Below, in pieces: positions 43,961 to 52,878 of a stretch of DNA of 64,000 nucleotides. Source of the stretch: an uncultured Acidiphilium sp. Its GTDB lineage: Bacteria > Bacillota > Clostridia > Christensenellales > Borkfalkiaceae. Position 1 is the first letter of the stretch, and each line of letters begins with the position of its first letter. The notes under the pieces were generated by a model that saw only the letters and a program-made list of their open reading frames with translations, made no database searches and was not told the origin of the DNA. Where the stretch lies: positions 1 to 64,000 of the forward strand of contig CABUWK010000006.1 in assembly GCA_902495325.1 (NCBI GenBank), in the 5' to 3' direction. Both the position numbers and the translations under genes were made by a program.

Positions 43961-45916
43961 ATGGCTAAAATCAATATTCTGGACAAAAGTGTTTACAGCC
44001 GTATCGCGGCGGGCGAAGTGGTCGAAAGACCGTTTTCCGTCGTGAAAGAACTCGTGGAAAACTCGATCGACGCGGGGGCGCACGAGATCTCCGTCACGAT
44101 CACGGACGGAGGCAAGGAAAGCATTGTCGTAACGGACGATGGTTGCGGCATGTCGGCGGAAGACCTTCCGCATGCTTTTCTGCCGCACGCGACAAGCAAG
44201 ATCGAAAAAGCGGAGGATCTCGACGCGATCATGACGCTCGGCTTCCGCGGGGAAGCTCTCGCTTCGGTCGCATCCGTTGCGAAAGTTACGATATTGACCT
44301 GTGACGAAGAAAGCGAGATCGGCTGCACGATGACGGCGGAAGGGGGTGTGCTCGGCGAACTCGATTATTATCCCGCATCGCGCGGGACGACGATCACGGT
44401 GAAAGATCTTTTCTACAACACGCCCGCCCGTGCGAAATTCATGAAATCGACCAAAGCGGAAGAAACGGATATCACCGGCATGATGGCAAGGCTTATTCTC
44501 GCAAACCCGAAAATCTCCTTCCGTTACGTTTCGGACGGCAAGCAGATCTATAAAACGAACGGCGAAGGGCTCGAAGAAGCGATCATCCGCATATACGGAT
44601 ACGAAACGATCACGAACTGCTTTAAGATCGAAGCCGTGAAAAACGGCATTTCCGTTTCGGGCTATATCGGAAAACACTTTTTCACGAAGGCGAACAGAAC
44701 ATACCAGACCTGTATTTTAAACGGGCGGTATATCGTGAACGCAACGGTGCAGTCCGCCATTCATAACGCTTATGCGAGTTATCTGATGAAACGGCAGTAT
44801 CCTTTTTACGTGCTGAACGTCCGCGTTTCGCCGGACGTTGTCGACGTGAATGCCCATCCGAACAAAACGGACGTCAGATTTTCGGACAATCAGGTTATTT
44901 ACGGCACGCTGTATTCTCTTGTTTCCAGCGTGCTGGACGGGTCTTCGCAGGCTCTCGATATTCTGAAAACAAACGAATATCCCTCTCTCGGCGAAGAGGA
45001 AAAGAAACCGCTCGTTCCGCCGGAATTCGACCATGCGATCTCCTCGGCGAAAGAAGAGAAAAACAGAGAGATCGAAAATGCGAAATACGATTTCTCGAAA
45101 CCGATCCCGCCCGTTTACAAACCGGAGCAATCTTACGCGTATATGCTGAAAAACGCCCCCGCCAAATCCCTTTCGGAAGGGTTCGGGGAGATGAGGGACA
45201 GCGCGTACGAAGAAGAGAGCCTTTCCGGACAAAAAAAGGAAGAAAAGGTCGATATTTTTGCCGAAAACAAAAAATATATCGAACAGATGGAACGGGAAAA
45301 AGAGGAAAAGCAAAAGCTGATCCAGCAGCAGATGAGCGAGAAAATGCCCTTCCGTACCGTCGGACAGGTCCTCACGACCTATCTCATCCTCGAGCGGGGA
45401 GAGGAGATCTACTTTATCGATCAGCACGCCGCGCACGAAAGGATCTTATACGATAAATTCAAAGCGGCGTACCTCGGGGCGTCGGAACCGATGCAGCAGC
45501 CGATGCTGATCCCTTACGTGCTCAAAACCAATCCGTCAGAATTCGATTTCATTGACGGAAAACTCTCTTATCTCCGTAAAATGGGATTCGAAATCGAATA
45601 TAACGACGATTCTTCTTACGTGGTGTATCAGATCCCGTATCTCCTTTCCGATATCGACCTGAAAGCCTTTTTCGACGATCTGCTTTCCGACCTCGGGCTC
45701 AGAAAAACGGAGATCCCGGACATCGTAAACGAAAAACTGATGCAGAAAGCCTGTAAGGCGGCGATCAAATCGGGAATGACTCTCTCCGAACCGGAAATGA
45801 AAAAACTGCTCGAAGACATCGACGGCGATATGGGGCTGAAGTGCCCGCACGGCAGACCGATCGCCGTAAGGATCACGAGAACGGAGATCGATAAATGGTT
45901 CAAGCGGATCGTATGA
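43961..45916 (+). CDS. mutL: DNA mismatch repair protein MutL, 651 aa
   Basis: GHKL ATPase and nicking endonuclease of mismatch repair. The N-terminus has ERPFSVVKELVENSIDAGA, DDGCGM and GFRGEALAS. A linker with charged repeats (about 330-455) leads to the C-terminal domain. There DQHAAHERILYDKF is the metal-dependent endonuclease motif found in MutL of bacteria lacking MutH, and CPHGRPIAVRI is the late motif. The stop overlaps miaA (ATGA). It starts 60 bases after mutS. Confidence 0.96.
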   Translation: MAKINILDKSVYSRIAAGEVVERPFSVVKELVENSIDAGAHEISVTITDGGKESIVVTDDGCGMSAEDLPHAFLPHATSKIEKAEDLDAIMTLGFRGEALASVASVAKVTILTCDEESEIGCTMTAEGGVLGELDYYPASRGTTITVKDLFYNTPARAKFMKSTKAEETDITGMMARLILANPKISFRYVSDGKQIYKTNGEGLEEAIIRIYGYETITNCFKIEAVKNGISVSGYIGKHFFTKANRTYQTCILNGRYIVNATVQSAIHNAYASYLMKRQYPFYVLNVRVSPDVVDVNAHPNKTDVRFSDNQVIYGTLYSLVSSVLDGSSQALDILKTNEYPSLGEEEKKPLVPPEFDHAISSAKEEKNREIENAKYDFSKPIPPVYKPEQSYAYMLKNAPAKSLSEGFGEMRDSAYEEESLSGQKKEEKVDIFAENKKYIEQMEREKEEKQKLIQQQMSEKMPFRTVGQVLTTYLILERGEEIYFIDQHAAHERILYDKFKAAYLGASEPMQQPMLIPYVLKTNPSEFDFIDGKLSYLRKMGFEIEYNDDSSYVVYQIPYLLSDIDLKAFFDDLLSDLGLRKTEIPDIVNEKLMQKACKAAIKSGMTLSEPEMKKLLEDIDGDMGLKCPHGRPIAVRITRTEIDKWFKRIV

Positions 45917-46830
45917 GAAAACTCGCGATCGTATGCGGACCCACCGCAACGGGGAAAACGGCGTTTTCGGTCGCGCTTGCCGAAGCGATCGGCGGAGAAG
46001 TGGTTTCCGCCGATTCCGTTTCGGTCTACCGCGGGCTCGATATCGGCTCGGCAAAACCGACAGCGGAAGAAATGCACGGAATCCCGCATCATATGATCGA
46101 CATTCTTTCTCCCGCGGATGCTTTTTCCGTTTCCGATTACGAACGGTTGTCTCTGAAAGCGATCGACGAAATTTATGCCCGCGGGCATTTTCCGATTTTG
46201 TGCGGGGGAACGGGCTTTTATATCCGCTCCGTCGTATATTCGCTGTCCTACGGGGGAACGCCGGAAAACCCGCAGATCCGCGCAAAATACGCCGAAATGG
46301 AAAGAGAGAAAGGGAAGGACGCCGTTTACGGGGTTTTAAAGAGCGTCGATCCCGAAACGGCGGCAAAAGTTCACCCGAACGACAGCGTGCGGGTGATCCG
46401 CGCGCTCGAGATTTTCGAGTCGACGGGGAAGAAGAAATCGGAGATTCGGGACGATATGAAACCGCGTTTCGACGCGTTTGCCGTCATGCCCGTTTTCCCG
46501 AGGGAAGAACTTTATCGCAGAATCGATTCCCGCGTGGACGATATGATCGCCCGCGGATTGTTCGAAGAAGTGAAGGGGCTGATCGATGCCGGCGTTCCCG
46601 AAACGGCGCAGAGCATGCAGGCGATCGGATATAAAGAAACGATCGAGGGCATGAAAAACGGCGACATGCAAGCCGCCGCGGAAAAAATCAAACAGAACTC
46701 CCGACGGTACGCAAAACGACAGATCACCTTTTTCAAAGCATTTCCCATGCTTGTTTCTTATCCCGGCGATTCTCGGGAAGAGCGTTCCGCAATCATTTCG
46801 AAAATCAAAGAATTTATCTGTGATAATTAA
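45913..46830 (+). CDS. miaA: tRNA dimethylallyltransferase MiaA, 305 aa
   Basis: Transfers dimethylallyl to A37 of tRNAs reading UNN codons; MiaB then methylthiolates it. P-loop VCGPTATGKTAFS; DSVSVYRGLDIGSAKP is the DSxQ-type catalytic region; IPHHMIDI, then LCGGTGFYIRS; RRYAKRQITFFK near the C-terminus. The ATG at 45913 overlaps the mutL stop; the in-frame ATG 18 bases earlier lies within mutL. A strong terminator follows. Confidence 0.95.
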   Translation: MRKLAIVCGPTATGKTAFSVALAEAIGGEVVSADSVSVYRGLDIGSAKPTAEEMHGIPHHMIDILSPADAFSVSDYERLSLKAIDEIYARGHFPILCGGTGFYIRSVVYSLSYGGTPENPQIRAKYAEMEREKGKDAVYGVLKSVDPETAAKVHPNDSVRVIRALEIFESTGKKKSEIRDDMKPRFDAFAVMPVFPREELYRRIDSRVDDMIARGLFEEVKGLIDAGVPETAQSMQAIGYKETIEGMKNGDMQAAAEKIKQNSRRYAKRQITFFKAFPMLVSYPGDSREERSAIISKIKEFICDN

Positions 46831-46839
46831 ACTTTTTAT

Positions 46840-46881
46840 GAAAGACGAAAGCACCCTTTTCAAGGGTGCTTTCGTCTTTTT
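46840..46881. terminator. Terminator between miaA and the exonuclease gene
   Basis: AAAGACGAAAGCACCCTT and AAGGGTGCTTTCGTCTTTTT pair over 18 bases with a very small loop. It serves the + strand; because the two genes converge it may also stop the minus-strand unit. Confidence 0.88.
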
Positions 46882-46893
46882 GCCGGGAAACCT

Positions 46894-47913
46894 TCAGCGG
46901 ATCTTTTCGCTTGATTTCGCAATGAGAAAGGCGGTGTCGTCATACCGTTTCGCGCCGGTAAAGCCGATCGTTTTTTCCCATTCGCCGATCGTGCGCACGA
47001 TCGGTTTTCTGCGCTTCGGCGGGTATTCTTTCAGCAGGGCAAGGCGTTTGTCACCGTCGTCCTCGCCGTCCGAAATGAAATAGTCGCAGGCGTCGAAATC
47101 ACGGGTAAAATAATATCCCTGTCCGATCATCGTTTCGATGAGAGAGCGGAGATAGTGAATATCCCGCTTTTCGAGTTTATAGGAAAAGCAGACCTTCGTT
47201 CTCGAACGTTTCGGATAGGGGAGCGAGGAGACGAAATCGTTGAAGATGATCCCCTGCGTTTTTTTGCTGAGCTTCAGACCGAATTCTTCTCTGAGGTGGG
47301 CTTCGGAAAAAGGCAGATGATAGCCTTCTTCGTCGTTTACGCCCGCATGCACGCCGTATTTTCCGATCAGCGAGGCAAAGGTATAGCCGAATTGTTCCAG
47401 AAATTTTTTCAGAAGGAGCAGGGATACTTCCGCGTCTTCGTCGGAACGGTGGGGCTGATAGGTGATGCCGTATTTTTCCGTCAGCGTTTTCAGACCGATC
47501 GCGTTCTCTTCCGGAACGAGCAGTTTATAGAGAGACTGGATATCGTAAAAAGAGTAGGAAATGCGGGGAAGGCGGAAACTGTCGCACGCGTCGTTCAGAT
47601 ATTTCACGTCGTTTCCCATAGAAAAGCCGAGAACGGTTTTTCCTTCGAACAATTCTCTGATCTCTTCGTATTTTTCGTTAAAACGGGGAGCTTTGCGGAA
47701 TTCTTCCACGGAATAGGCAAATTCCACCCCCGTTCGTTTGAAGTTTTTTTTATCTCCCACCCGAAACTTTCTGGGCAGGGGATTGAAGATGACGTCTTCC
47801 TTTTTTATTTCGTTGAAATTTTCGTCTGTAAGGACGTATCCGATGCTGCAAAGGCTGCCGTCGTCGGCATGACCGGTACAGCTTTCGGTGTCGATCACAA
47901 GATATCCCGCCAT
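46894..47913 (-). CDS. DEDD-type 3'-5' exonuclease (DnaQ-like) protein, 339 aa
   Basis: Exonuclease III/DnaQ fold. The metal ligands are in LVIDTESC (Asp, Glu), SMGNDVKYL (Asp) and PHRSDEDAEV (His, Asp), the DEDDh set. Residues 1-185 are this domain. The second half, from about residue 220, reads like a BRCT-type fold (RTKVCFSYKLEKRD, DACDYFISDG, KRRKPIVRTIGEWEKTIG), but this is not certain. It starts directly next to the lexA stop, so it forms an SOS-type operon with lexA and may act in repair. Confidence 0.8.
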   Translation of the reverse strand: MAGYLVIDTESCTGHADDGSLCSIGYVLTDENFNEIKKEDVIFNPLPRKFRVGDKKNFKRTGVEFAYSVEEFRKAPRFNEKYEEIRELFEGKTVLGFSMGNDVKYLNDACDSFRLPRISYSFYDIQSLYKLLVPEENAIGLKTLTEKYGITYQPHRSDEDAEVSLLLLKKFLEQFGYTFASLIGKYGVHAGVNDEEGYHLPFSEAHLREEFGLKLSKKTQGIIFNDFVSSLPYPKRSRTKVCFSYKLEKRDIHYLRSLIETMIGQGYYFTRDFDACDYFISDGEDDGDKRLALLKEYPPKRRKPIVRTIGEWEKTIGFTGAKRYDDTAFLIAKSSEKIR

Positions 47914-48519
47914 TTAAAACTTCCTCATAAGCCCGACCACAACGCCGAGGATCGTTACGTTTTTCAGAATGATGTCGGTCATGGTCGGGTTCTCCGGGTG
48001 AAGAACGACGTGCGCGCCCTTGCGGAAAAACCGTTTCACCGTTGCCGATTCGTCGAAATACGCCACGACGATCTGTCCGTTTTCGGCGGAGTCCTGCTTT
48101 TTCACGATGATCCTGTCTCCGTTTAAAATGCCCGCGCCGATCATGCTGCTGCCTTTTACCTTCAGGATGAAAAGTTCGTCCTCCGTGCCGTATTCGGTCG
48201 GAACGGGCAGAAACTCCTCATAATTTTCGTATGCGAAGACAGGCGTTCCCGCCGTGACCTGACCGATCACGGGAACTTTTAAAAAGGGAAGTTCCTCTTC
48301 GGTAAGATTGATCGCGCGCTTTTTGCTTTCCGCTTTCGATAAAAGCCCGCGCTCTTCCAGTTTGTTCAGATAAACGTATGCCGACGCCGTGGATTTGATA
48401 TCGAGCGCGGCGCAGATCTCACGCATGGAAGGGGGGTATTTCTTTTCGTCGATATAACTTTTCACATAGTCGTAAACGGCGGCGAGTTTCGTCTCCATTT
48501 TTTTGCTTGTTTTTCTCAT
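47914..48519 (-). CDS. lexA: SOS repressor LexA, 201 aa
   Basis: Repressor of the SOS regulon, self-cleaved on RecA activation. The N-terminal winged helix has KKYPPSMREICAALDIKSTASAYVYL split over two helices. Linker cleavage site is VTAGTP (Ala-Gly); the catalytic Ser is in KGSSMIGAGI and the Lys in TVKRFFRKG. The start at 48519 follows AAAAGGAA by 9 bases; a second Met 7 codons later is possible. An operator candidate overlaps its own promoter. Confidence 0.95.
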   Translation of the reverse strand: MRKTSKKMETKLAAVYDYVKSYIDEKKYPPSMREICAALDIKSTASAYVYLNKLEERGLLSKAESKKRAINLTEEELPFLKVPVIGQVTAGTPVFAYENYEEFLPVPTEYGTEDELFILKVKGSSMIGAGILNGDRIIVKKQDSAENGQIVVAYFDESATVKRFFRKGAHVVLHPENPTMTDIILKNVTILGVVVGLMRKF

Positions 48520-48579
48520 ATGCGGCTGTTCCTTTTGCTCAGCCCCGACTTTTCGGGGCGGAAATTCGATGATACATTC

Positions 48580-48618
48580 AGTATACCATATTTTTTCTTT
48601 GAAATCAAACATTTGTTT
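48580..48618 (-). promoter_or_regulatory. lexA promoter with overlapping LexA-box candidate
   Basis: Minus strand TTGATT, 17-base spacer, TATACT (48580-48608). The near-palindrome AAACATTTGTTT at 48607-48618 touches the -35 box and fits the Gram-positive LexA pattern GAAC-N4-GTTC with G-to-A and C-to-T ends. It lies 12 bases before the -35 of the divergent Cys-rich gene. Confidence 0.6.
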
Positions 48619-48630
48619 ACCGCGTTTTGA

Positions 48631-48659
48631 TTGAAATTTCTAAAAATTAGGTGTATAAT
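48631..48659 (+). promoter_or_regulatory. Promoter of the Cys-rich mini-protein
   Basis: TTGAAA, 17-base spacer, perfect TATAAT, divergent from lexA. Confidence 0.75.
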
Positions 48660-48693
48660 AGGGGAACAAACGAAAACGGAGACGAACAGGAGA

Positions 48694-48915
48694 ATGCAAC
48701 CCATTAAAAACGATAAATACGGCAATGCCGCGAATACGGGAGACGAAGAAGAACGCTGCGTGCTTTACGACAGAGAATGCATCCATTGCGGCGAGTGTGA
48801 AATGTGCGATCTCGATCCTCTCAAAATCTGCGACAACTGCGGAAAATGTCTCGAAGTAAAGGACTATGCGACCATAGCCGTCGATTTCGATCTTACAGGG
48901 AAACGGGAAGTATAA
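48694..48915 (+). CDS. Cys-rich mini-protein with two CxxC-type clusters, 73 aa
   Basis: Short soluble protein with eight cysteines: one in the lead (RCVLYDREC), then IHCGECEMC and ICDNCGKC. The spacing suggests a zinc or Fe-S site but is not a standard ferredoxin pattern. Small proteins with CIHCGEC..CDNCGKC occur widely in Clostridia without known role. The ATG at 48694 is preceded by AGGAGA almost directly and by GGAGAC further up, so the start may be one of these. Divergent from lexA across a shared LexA-box candidate. The 348 bases after it contain only a direct repeat CCGGAAATG and no gene. Confidence 0.7.
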   Translation: MQPIKNDKYGNAANTGDEEERCVLYDRECIHCGECEMCDLDPLKICDNCGKCLEVKDYATIAVDFDLTGKREV

Positions 48916-49133
48916 ACGACACACCCCGGAAATGCGGAAACATCCGGAAATGAAAGATCCGGCGGACAAAACGACCTGCGACGGGAAAAGGATTTTCATG
49001 CCAGGCATTCCCCGCAACCGGCTGTTTTCGGGGCGAAAAACAGGTTTACGGCTGAATTAAACACCCTTCAAAATTATTTAATAAAATTTTCATAACGAAT
49101 ACACATAAAAAGCAGGGGAAGGGAAAATTTTTC

Positions 49134-49162
49134 TTGCTTTTTTTCTCAAAATCATATATAAT
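49134..49162 (+). promoter_or_regulatory. Promoter of the site-2 protease-scp operon
   Basis: TTGCTT, 17-base spacer, perfect TATAAT. Leader of about 95 bases. Confidence 0.65.
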
Positions 49163-49263
49163 GTCTGTAGAAACGGTGTCTGTCCGGTCTTTTGGCGGCA
49201 AGGGCAGTCTCCGATTAACCGATCGCGTCGTTTTCTGTCGGAAACGGCGGAAGGAAGTTTTTT

Positions 49264-49956
49264 TTGACACAAGACGCATTATTGAAACTGATCGTATATT
49301 TCGCGAATTTCTGCGCGATCCTGATCTCGTTGCCCATGCACGAATTCGCGCACGCGTATGCGGCGGTGAAAAACGGAGATTCCACTCCGATGGCTTACGG
49401 CAGATATACCTTGAACCCTTTCCGGCATTTCGACCCGATCGGGCTCGTGATGATGATCCTTCTCCGGTTCGGCTGGGCGAAACCCGTTCCGGTAAATCCT
49501 TATAATTTCAGAGATCATAAAAAGGGGTGCATTCAGGTATCGCTTGCCGGCGTTACGGTGAACCTGATCCTCGCATTTATCTGCTGCCCCGTTATGATGA
49601 TCCTTTTCGCCAAACTGCAACTCCGGGACGGCGAAACGCTGTATTATCTCAAGTTTTTCGTCCTCATGCTGTCCTCCGCGATGTTTTATCTGAACATCGG
49701 CTTGTTCGTGTTCAATCTGTTGCCCCTTTATCCGCTCGACGGTTTCAACTTTCTCTCGGCGGTCGTTCGCAGAAACAGAGGGGTCATCGATTTTTTGCGG
49801 AAATACAGCCTTATTATCCTGCTCGCGATCTTTGCGCTCGGATATATCGGAGACTGGCTGAATATCCCTTATCTTGATTTTATCGGTCTTTTGAGAGACC
49901 TTGTTGCAACGCCGATTATGCGGCTGTGGAGGTTGATTTTAGGAAAATGGCTATAA
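49264..49956 (+). CDS. Site-2 protease family (M50) membrane protein, 230 aa
   Basis: Intramembrane zinc metalloprotease of the short rhomboid-neighbour type found next to scpA in Firmicutes. HExxH is in LPMHEFAHAYAA (residues 24-31); the third ligand lies in NLLPLYPLDGF. Four to five membrane helices. The start is a TTG at 49264, after GAAGGAAG; no ATG is better placed. Its stop overlaps the scpA start. Its substrate is unknown. Confidence 0.88.
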   Translation: MTQDALLKLIVYFANFCAILISLPMHEFAHAYAAVKNGDSTPMAYGRYTLNPFRHFDPIGLVMMILLRFGWAKPVPVNPYNFRDHKKGCIQVSLAGVTVNLILAFICCPVMMILFAKLQLRDGETLYYLKFFVLMLSSAMFYLNIGLFVFNLLPLYPLDGFNFLSAVVRRNRGVIDFLRKYSLIILLAIFALGYIGDWLNIPYLDFIGLLRDLVATPIMRLWRLILGKWL

Positions 49957-50963
49957 CGGAAGAGCTCGTGAAAGAGCATACGACGGACGAGGAAGCGCCC
50001 CTGACCGACGGAGAAGAATACACGATAGACGAACTGAAGGAAAAGAGGGAAGAAGAGGAGTTTTCGAAACCTTTGCCCCCTCTTGCCGACAAAGAGGGCG
50101 ACGAATCGCCTTTGGAAAAGCTTGAAGAAAAACTGGAGGAAAAAGAGGGCGGGAAGATCCCCGATTATTCCGATAAAGCGCAGAATTTCGAATCGGTGGT
50201 GGACTATACTACGAAACTTTCCAATTTCGAAGGTCCGCTCGATCTTTTGCTTTTCCTCGTGAACCGCGCGGAGATCGAGATCCGCGAGATTTTCGTTTCC
50301 GAAGTGACGGAGCAGTTCCTTTATTACGTGCAGAACGCAAACGATCTTGACATGGAGAAGGAAAGCGAATATCTCAGCATGGCGGCGACCTTGCTCGAGA
50401 TCAAATCCAAAGCGCTTCTGCCCGTATTCGAGTTCCAGGACGACGATGATTTCGGCTTTGAGGAACAGGATCCCGAAGAGGAGCTGTATCAGCAACTCGA
50501 AGAATACAAGCTTTTCAAAGAAGCGAGTATGAAGTTGCAGTCCATCGAAAACACCAATCGTTTTTATAAAGATCCGGACGAAAGCGCGAACGACGTTAGG
50601 ATCGTTTACAAAGATTTTACCCTTGAAGGGCTGGTGAAAGCATTTACCGATCTTCTCGCGAGAACGGATCTTGAAAGAAGGATCAAAAACGAACAGAAAC
50701 AGATCCCGAAGGAAGTTTATACGGTTGCCGATAAAATCGGCTATATCAAAAAAACCATGCTGGAAAGAGAAACGTGCAGTTTCTTCGAACTTTTTAAAGA
50801 CACGGCGTCGCGGGCGGAGATCATTACCACCTTTCAGGCGATGCTCGAACTTCTGAAACTGCAATATATCCGCGTCGAACAGAAGAGCACGTTCGATGAC
50901 ATCACGATTACTTTATGCGAAGAAAGGAGTGAAGAAGTTGGAGACCTTAGCGAATATAATTGA
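49947..50963 (+). CDS. scpA: Segregation and condensation protein ScpA with acidic N-terminal extension, 338 aa
   Basis: Kleisin subunit of the Smc-ScpAB complex. The family start is FEGPLDLLLFLVNRAEIEI at about residue 92; EYLSMAATLLEIKSKALLP follows, and the C-terminal winged helix has FFELFKDTASRAEIITTFQAMLEL. The first 90 residues are an acidic low-complexity addition (TTDEEAPLTDGEEYTIDE and EEKLEEKEGG); most ScpA are about 240-260 aa. ATG 49947 chosen after AGGAAA; a GTG 21 bases upstream is an alternative. It overlaps scpB. Confidence 0.93.
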   Translation: MAITEELVKEHTTDEEAPLTDGEEYTIDELKEKREEEEFSKPLPPLADKEGDESPLEKLEEKLEEKEGGKIPDYSDKAQNFESVVDYTTKLSNFEGPLDLLLFLVNRAEIEIREIFVSEVTEQFLYYVQNANDLDMEKESEYLSMAATLLEIKSKALLPVFEFQDDDDFGFEEQDPEEELYQQLEEYKLFKEASMKLQSIENTNRFYKDPDESANDVRIVYKDFTLEGLVKAFTDLLARTDLERRIKNEQKQIPKEVYTVADKIGYIKKTMLERETCSFFELFKDTASRAEIITTFQAMLELLKLQYIRVEQKSTFDDITITLCEERSEEVGDLSEYN

Positions 50964-51831
50964 ATCCATACTTTTTGTATCGGGAAAAGCCGTTGCCGTA
51001 AGCGATATTTCCGAAAAACTCGGAATATCCAACAAAGAAGTAACGAGGCTTGCGAAAACTCTGCAGGAAAAATACGACGACGCGAGCGGTATCAATCTGC
51101 TCATGTTCAACAATAAATTACAGTTCTGCTCCAATCCCAAATATGCGGAAGACGTTGCGAACGTTCTGAACCCCATCAAAGAAAGAGAACTTTCGAGAAG
51201 CATGCTCGAAGTTGCGGCGATCGTCGCATACAAGCAGCCCGTAACAAGGCTCGATCTCGAAGAGATCCGCGGATGCAACAGCGAATATGCCATTCAGGTG
51301 CTTTTAAAGCTGAAAGTCATCACCGTGGTCGGTCATAAAGACGCGATCGGAAAACCCGCGCTCTTCGGCACGACGGATAATTTCCTGAAACGGTTCCAGA
51401 TTTCCTCGCTTGACGAGTTGCCCGATTACGACGATCTGATGAGCAAGATCAAGCTGATCCACGGCGGAGACGATACTTATCTTTTCCGTAAAGACGTTTA
51501 CGACGCGCAGAACGATCCGGACTATCTTGCCCGCCAGCAGGAAGCCGACGCGATCGCCGCGGGGCAGATGCCCGGCGCAGGCACGGCAACAGGGGCGGAC
51601 ACCGCCGCGACGGAGACGGCTGCGGAAGAAAGCGCGGAAAGCGAAGGGGACAAGCCTTTCGACTATTCGACGATCGGCGTATCCGGCAGCGGCGCCGAAG
51701 GCGGGCAGGAAGATCTGTTCGCCGATCGCGGAAACGAAAAGGAAGAAGAGGAAGAAGACGAGCTGAAACCCGTTGACGAAGAAGAGATTCCCGACTTTCT
51801 GAAAGACGAAAAAATCGAAAGGATCGGATAA
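50938..51831 (+). CDS. scpB: Segregation and condensation protein ScpB with acidic C-terminal tail, 297 aa
   Basis: Winged-helix partner of ScpA in the Smc complex. Core: LANIIESILFVSGKAVAVSD, MLEVAAIVAYKQPVTRLDLE, GRP-like VVGHKDAIGKPALFGTT. The core ends near residue 165. The last 110 residues are Ala/Glu/Asp-rich (ATETAAEESAESEGD, KEEEEEDELKPVDEEE). The TTG at 50938 is chosen because AAGGAG ends 8 bases before it and it fits the family start; an in-frame GTG overlaps the ribosome site. Confidence 0.93.
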   Translation: METLANIIESILFVSGKAVAVSDISEKLGISNKEVTRLAKTLQEKYDDASGINLLMFNNKLQFCSNPKYAEDVANVLNPIKERELSRSMLEVAAIVAYKQPVTRLDLEEIRGCNSEYAIQVLLKLKVITVVGHKDAIGKPALFGTTDNFLKRFQISSLDELPDYDDLMSKIKLIHGGDDTYLFRKDVYDAQNDPDYLARQQEADAIAAGQMPGAGTATGADTAATETAAEESAESEGDKPFDYSTIGVSGSGAEGGQEDLFADRGNEKEEEEEDELKPVDEEEIPDFLKDEKIERIG

Positions 51832-51833
51832 TC

Positions 51834-52763
51834 ATGAAAAAATTCTCAACTTTTGTCGCAATTCTCTTTGCGGCGGTAGCCTTATGCGGTCTGTTCGGCT
51901 CCTGTAAAAAGGAAACGGAACCGAGCGGCGTAAAGGCGGATAAATTTGCCGGAACTTACAGGCTGGCAACGATGTCTGCCGAAATCGACGGAGAAACCTC
52001 GGATCTGATGAAAACGCGCGGGGTGGACGAATTTCTCGTGATCGGAAAAGAGGGCACGGGCTTTCTTTCTCACGAGCAGACGGACGGAAAGTTTACCTGC
52101 CGCGTCGTGAAGCTGGAATTTCTCGGGACTTCGGAAAACGAAGAACTCTCCAATTCGGTTCGCGTATCCGACGGCAAAAACGTCGATTTCGTCGTTTTCC
52201 GCAAAGATAAGGAGATTCTCGAAACCGATTCGATCCCCGTTGCGACGGGCGATCTGAAAAACGCGTCTTCCGCAAGCGTAACCTTCAAAAAGCTTTCCGA
52301 CGATATCGATACCAAGAAAATTTCCGAAACGCTCGGCAAAAAAGTCGGATACGCTTCGTATGACAATTTCCTCGTGAACGGTATTTACAAAGTTTCTCAT
52401 GTGGAAAGCAATCCGGAAGATGGCGAAGCCGTAAATCCTTACGCCTATTTTGTGTTCGATATCGACGCCGTGGCGCAGACGATAACGCAATATTACGCCT
52501 ATAAAGCGGACGTTACGAAAAAAGGCGATACCTATGTTCTGGCGGACACCGCCCGCAAAAAGAGCGAGCCGATAAAATACAGTTTCCGAAAGATGGCAGA
52601 AGGTGAATTTACCCTTTCTTTCAACGGCGAAACGTACGCCGTTTCCTACGCAAACGGGAAGGTGAGCATTTCGAGCGAAGTAAACACCCTTTACGAAACG
52701 GACGCAACCGATCCGGACGCATTGGCAACGGAGATCCTTGCCGATTATCTTTCTTCTCTTTAG
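51834..52763 (+). CDS. Unknown lipoprotein, 309 aa
   Basis: Secreted lipid-anchored protein of unknown role. The signal peptide MKKFSTFVAILFAAVALCGL is followed by the lipobox FGSC with Cys at residue 24. The rest is beta-rich and charged with no family recognised; FAGTYRLATMSAEIDG and the later YKVSHVE and YSFRKMAEGEFTLSF segments may be two related lipocalin-like halves. It starts 2 bases after scpB and ends in TAG before a strong terminator. Confidence 0.7.
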   Translation: MKKFSTFVAILFAAVALCGLFGSCKKETEPSGVKADKFAGTYRLATMSAEIDGETSDLMKTRGVDEFLVIGKEGTGFLSHEQTDGKFTCRVVKLEFLGTSENEELSNSVRVSDGKNVDFVVFRKDKEILETDSIPVATGDLKNASSASVTFKKLSDDIDTKKISETLGKKVGYASYDNFLVNGIYKVSHVESNPEDGEAVNPYAYFVFDIDAVAQTITQYYAYKADVTKKGDTYVLADTARKKSEPIKYSFRKMAEGEFTLSFNGETYAVSYANGKVSISSEVNTLYETDATDPDALATEILADYLSSL

Positions 52764-52815
52764 CCACATCAAGCCTAAATGCGATTCAAAATCTTTCTCA
52801 GCTAACAAAAACGAA

Positions 52816-52853
52816 AACCCCTTGCGTATTCCGCGCAAGGGGTTAAATTTTTC
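52816..52853 (+). terminator. Terminator of the 49.3-52.8 kb operon
   Basis: AACCCCTTGCG and CGCAAGGGGTT form a perfect 11-base stem, then TTTTT a few bases on. Confidence 0.8.
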
Positions 52854-52878
52854 TAATTAGGGTTACAAATTGTTTCTT

